Source: an uncultured Dorea sp. (lineage in GTDB: Bacteria; Bacillota_A; Clostridia; Lachnospirales; Lachnospiraceae). From it: DNA of 16,521 nt. Numbering within the stretch: the first letter of the stretch is position 1; the number at the start of each line of letters is the position of its first letter. The notes under the pieces are model-generated. The model saw only the letters and a program-made list of their open reading frames with translations. It did no database searches and was not told where the DNA came from. Where the stretch lies: NCBI GenBank assembly GCA_948468495.1, contig CAOKJI010000004.1, forward strand, positions 1-16,521, read 5' to 3'. This document shows, piece by piece, positions 15,107 to 16,521 of this stretch. A program made the position numbers and the translations under genes.

Positions 15107-16462
15107 TTAGCTTTCAGAATCTTCCGGCGCCGTCTCCTCCATACTCCATGAATAACCCGCCGTCACCGTAATATCCCCTTTTTTCAGTTCTTCTGACTTC
15201 ATTCCGTTCAGTTCTCCCACGAACCGAAATACCAGTTCCTCGCCGGGTTTTAATTCCGCCTGATATTCAGAGACTTCCGGCTCCTCCGGAAGCAGTTCCG
15301 GTAAAATGACCGCTCTCTCTGCTTCACTCTTCTGCTCCCCCTCCGGCGCCAGTTCCATAAAAATACATTTATTCTCATCTTCATGCAGATTTTCTCTATC
15401 TGTCCGGACTGTTATTCCGCTTTGCTCCGCCGGTTTACACAGAAGTTCCGATAAAGTAAACGTTCCCGCCTCATCCCCTGCATTCCGTATCCGGTACTGC
15501 GCTGAGCAGATATTTCCATTCTCATCTGTTTCCCAAGAATCAACTGTCAGTTCAGACTGCACAGCTTCCTTTAGCTCCAGAAGTTCCGATTCTTTTTTCT
15601 CCGGCTTCAAACCTGCTTCCGTCTCGTCTGTATCCGCTGATTTCTCCTCTGCCTGAATCTCTGTATCTATTGCAGTTTCTGCAGTGTCGGCGTCTTCTAT
15701 AGTCTCATCAGTCGCTTCCTCCTGCTCCCATGAGTAAGTTACTCTTACCCCAATATCTCCATCCTTCCAGCTTTCTTTTGCATTCTCATTCACTTCTCCC
15801 GAAAAACATATTCGCAATTCTTCTCCCGGCAGTATCTCCGCCTCATATACGACGCCTTTCTGAGAAAGGATGATTTTATCATCGTCTCCTAATATCACTT
15901 CCATATAAATAGACTTATCCGCATTATCATGAAGCCCACGGGCATCGTCCGTTACCGTCACTCCGCTTTCTTCACCAGTCTCACATGCAAGATCGGATAA
16001 TGTCAGCACTCCCGGTTTCTGCCCCGTATTCTTTACGATATACTCCTCCGAATAAATCTGCCCTTTCCCATCCATTTCCCATGGATCTATTACCACCTGC
16101 ATTTTCTGCGGTATCTGTAAATGTTCAACATCCTCCTTCTCTGATAACACCTCTGATGATTCTTCCGCCTTTTTAGAAGGTTCTTCTGATAATTCTTCGG
16201 TTTTCTTCGATGCTTCCTCTGAGGATGCCTTCTCCTTTACCGTCTCCTTAGGCAATGTCTGCGGCTGCTTATCGTCTTTGTCAGATGCTGCTTTAGTCGG
16301 CTTTTCCATTTCCTCGGATAACTCTTTACTCTTCTCTGACTCATCGTTATGTATTACATTTTTCTCAGGCTCTTCTGCTGCAGCGGCCGCCTGCGGCAAT
16401 CCCAAGCTTACGCTCAGTGCCATAGCTGCGGCTGCGAGCATATACTTCTTCCTATTAATCAT
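15107..16462 (-). CDS. Secreted acidic protein with two copies of a beta-rich surface domain
   Basis: I place the start at ATG 16462 (451 residues); GGAGG lies 4 bp upstream, while the in-frame extension to 16504 would place that site inside the gene. The signal peptide is MINRKKYMLAAAAMALSVSL with likely cleavage in the Ala run near residue 28. Residues about 35-115 are a charged Ser/Glu/Lys-rich spacer with a tandem SEEASKKTEEL / SEEPSKKAEES repeat. Then come two homologous domains, residues about 121-246 and 303-441, joined by an acidic Thr/Glu/Asp-rich linker. Each has W-E near the start, an N-x-G strand, LS(D/E)L followed closely by one Cys, a LH(D/E)(N/D) segment, PGEEL and a final YSW. 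There is no sortase motif or membrane anchor. It should be exported, but how it is retained at the wall is unclear. Confidence 0.78.
   Translation of the reverse strand: MINRKKYMLAAAAMALSVSLGLPQAAAAAEEPEKNVIHNDESEKSKELSEEMEKPTKAASDKDDKQPQTLPKETVKEKASSEEASKKTEELSEEPSKKAEESSEVLSEKEDVEHLQIPQKMQVVIDPWEMDGKGQIYSEEYIVKNTGQKPGVLTLSDLACETGEESGVTVTDDARGLHDNADKSIYMEVILGDDDKIILSQKGVVYEAEILPGEELRICFSGEVNENAKESWKDGDIGVRVTYSWEQEEATDETIEDADTAETAIDTEIQAEEKSADTDETEAGLKPEKKESELLELKEAVQSELTVDSWETDENGNICSAQYRIRNAGDEAGTFTLSELLCKPAEQSGITVRTDRENLHEDENKCIFMELAPEGEQKSEAERAVILPELLPEEPEVSEYQAELKPGEELVFRFVGELNGMKSEELKKGDITVTAGYSWSMEETAPEDSES
15140..15556 (-). repeat. Second copy of the duplicated surface domain (protein-level repeat)
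   Basis: It encodes residues about 303-441 of the acidic secreted protein. Landmarks are LTVDSWETDENGNICS, RIRNAGDEAG, LSELLCKPAEQSGITV, LHEDENKCIFMEL, KPGEELVFRFVGELNG and AGYSWSMEE. It aligns in order with the first copy but is about 13 residues longer, mainly before the PGEEL motif. Confidence 0.75.
15725..16102 (-). repeat. First copy of the duplicated surface domain (protein-level repeat)
   Basis: It encodes residues about 121-246. Landmarks are VVIDPWEMDGKGQIYSEEY, VKNTGQKPG, LSDLACETGEESGVTV, LHDNADKSIYMEV, LPGEELRICFSGEVN and VTYSWEQEE. The copies have diverged enough that the duplication is old. Confidence 0.75.
16154..16222 (-). repeat. Short tandem Ser/Glu/Lys repeat in the spacer of the acidic secreted protein
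   Basis: Residues about 81-103 contain SEEASKKTEEL and SEEPSKKAEES back to back, two 11-residue units differing at a few positions, followed by a weaker SEVLSEKED echo. The composition suggests a flexible or coiled stalk in the cell wall. Confidence 0.6.
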
Positions 16463-16521
16463 GCTGCCTCCATTCATTTGCCAAATCTGTACTCTATTGA
16501 ACATTAGCAGTTCGTTAAGTA

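Noticed and set aside
15306..15656. Plus-strand Ser-rich open frame of 116 codons
   Set aside because: It is the complement of the Glu/Ser-rich region of the acidic secreted protein; the serine bias follows from complementing GAA/GAG-type codons.

Overview
The window looks like a piece of a low-to-moderate GC Gram-positive genome, most likely a gut-type Clostridia/Lachnospiraceae member. This rests on AG-rich Shine-Dalgarno sites (GGAGG), AT-leaning codon use, Firmicutes-style signal peptides and the protein families present; no marker gene is here, so the taxon is an inference. Every credible gene is on the minus strand, so transcription runs from high to low coordinates. I see no tRNA, rRNA, CRISPR array, insertion sequence or phage gene.

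Region A (about 13100-16521) is a three-gene cell-surface module. It holds a secreted acidic protein with two copies of a beta-rich domain (15107-16462), a small membrane-anchored protein with an outside beta domain (14514-15047), and a secreted, cysteine-free, Ala/Thr/Ser-rich protein (13152-14432). The last has its own candidate promoter, a very strong ribosome binding site and a 14-bp hairpin after its stop. The first and third proteins share one homologous domain, three copies in total.

Region B (1-12950) is a nearly gapless run of eleven genes for making and decorating a surface glycan. In transcription order they are: GT4 glycosyltransferase, FkbM methyltransferase, a cytosolic beta-propeller-like protein, two GT2 glycosyltransferases, polysaccharide pyruvyl transferase, an iron-sulfur FrhB/FdhB-family oxidoreductase, a small stand-alone Rossmann-like protein, another GT4, a SAM methyltransferase, and two RgpF-like (rhamnan synthesis F) proteins, the last cut by the window edge. 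Many of these genes overlap or lie within 30 bp, which suggests translational coupling and one transcription unit. No polymerase, flippase or ABC exporter is in view, so the locus continues past position 1 or export is encoded elsewhere.

The most striking feature of region B is a roughly 90-110 residue Rossmann-like module (hydrophobic strand, glycine loop, second strand ending in an acidic residue). It recurs in eight of the eleven proteins: N-terminal in three, C-terminal in four, and alone in one. It is attached to enzymes of unrelated fold (GT2, GT4, FkbM, class I methyltransferase, RgpF-like, FrhB-like). The stand-alone copy overlaps a TTG-started GT4 gene at a six-A run, where a one-base change would fuse the two into the same module-GT4 layout seen in the first gene of the cluster.
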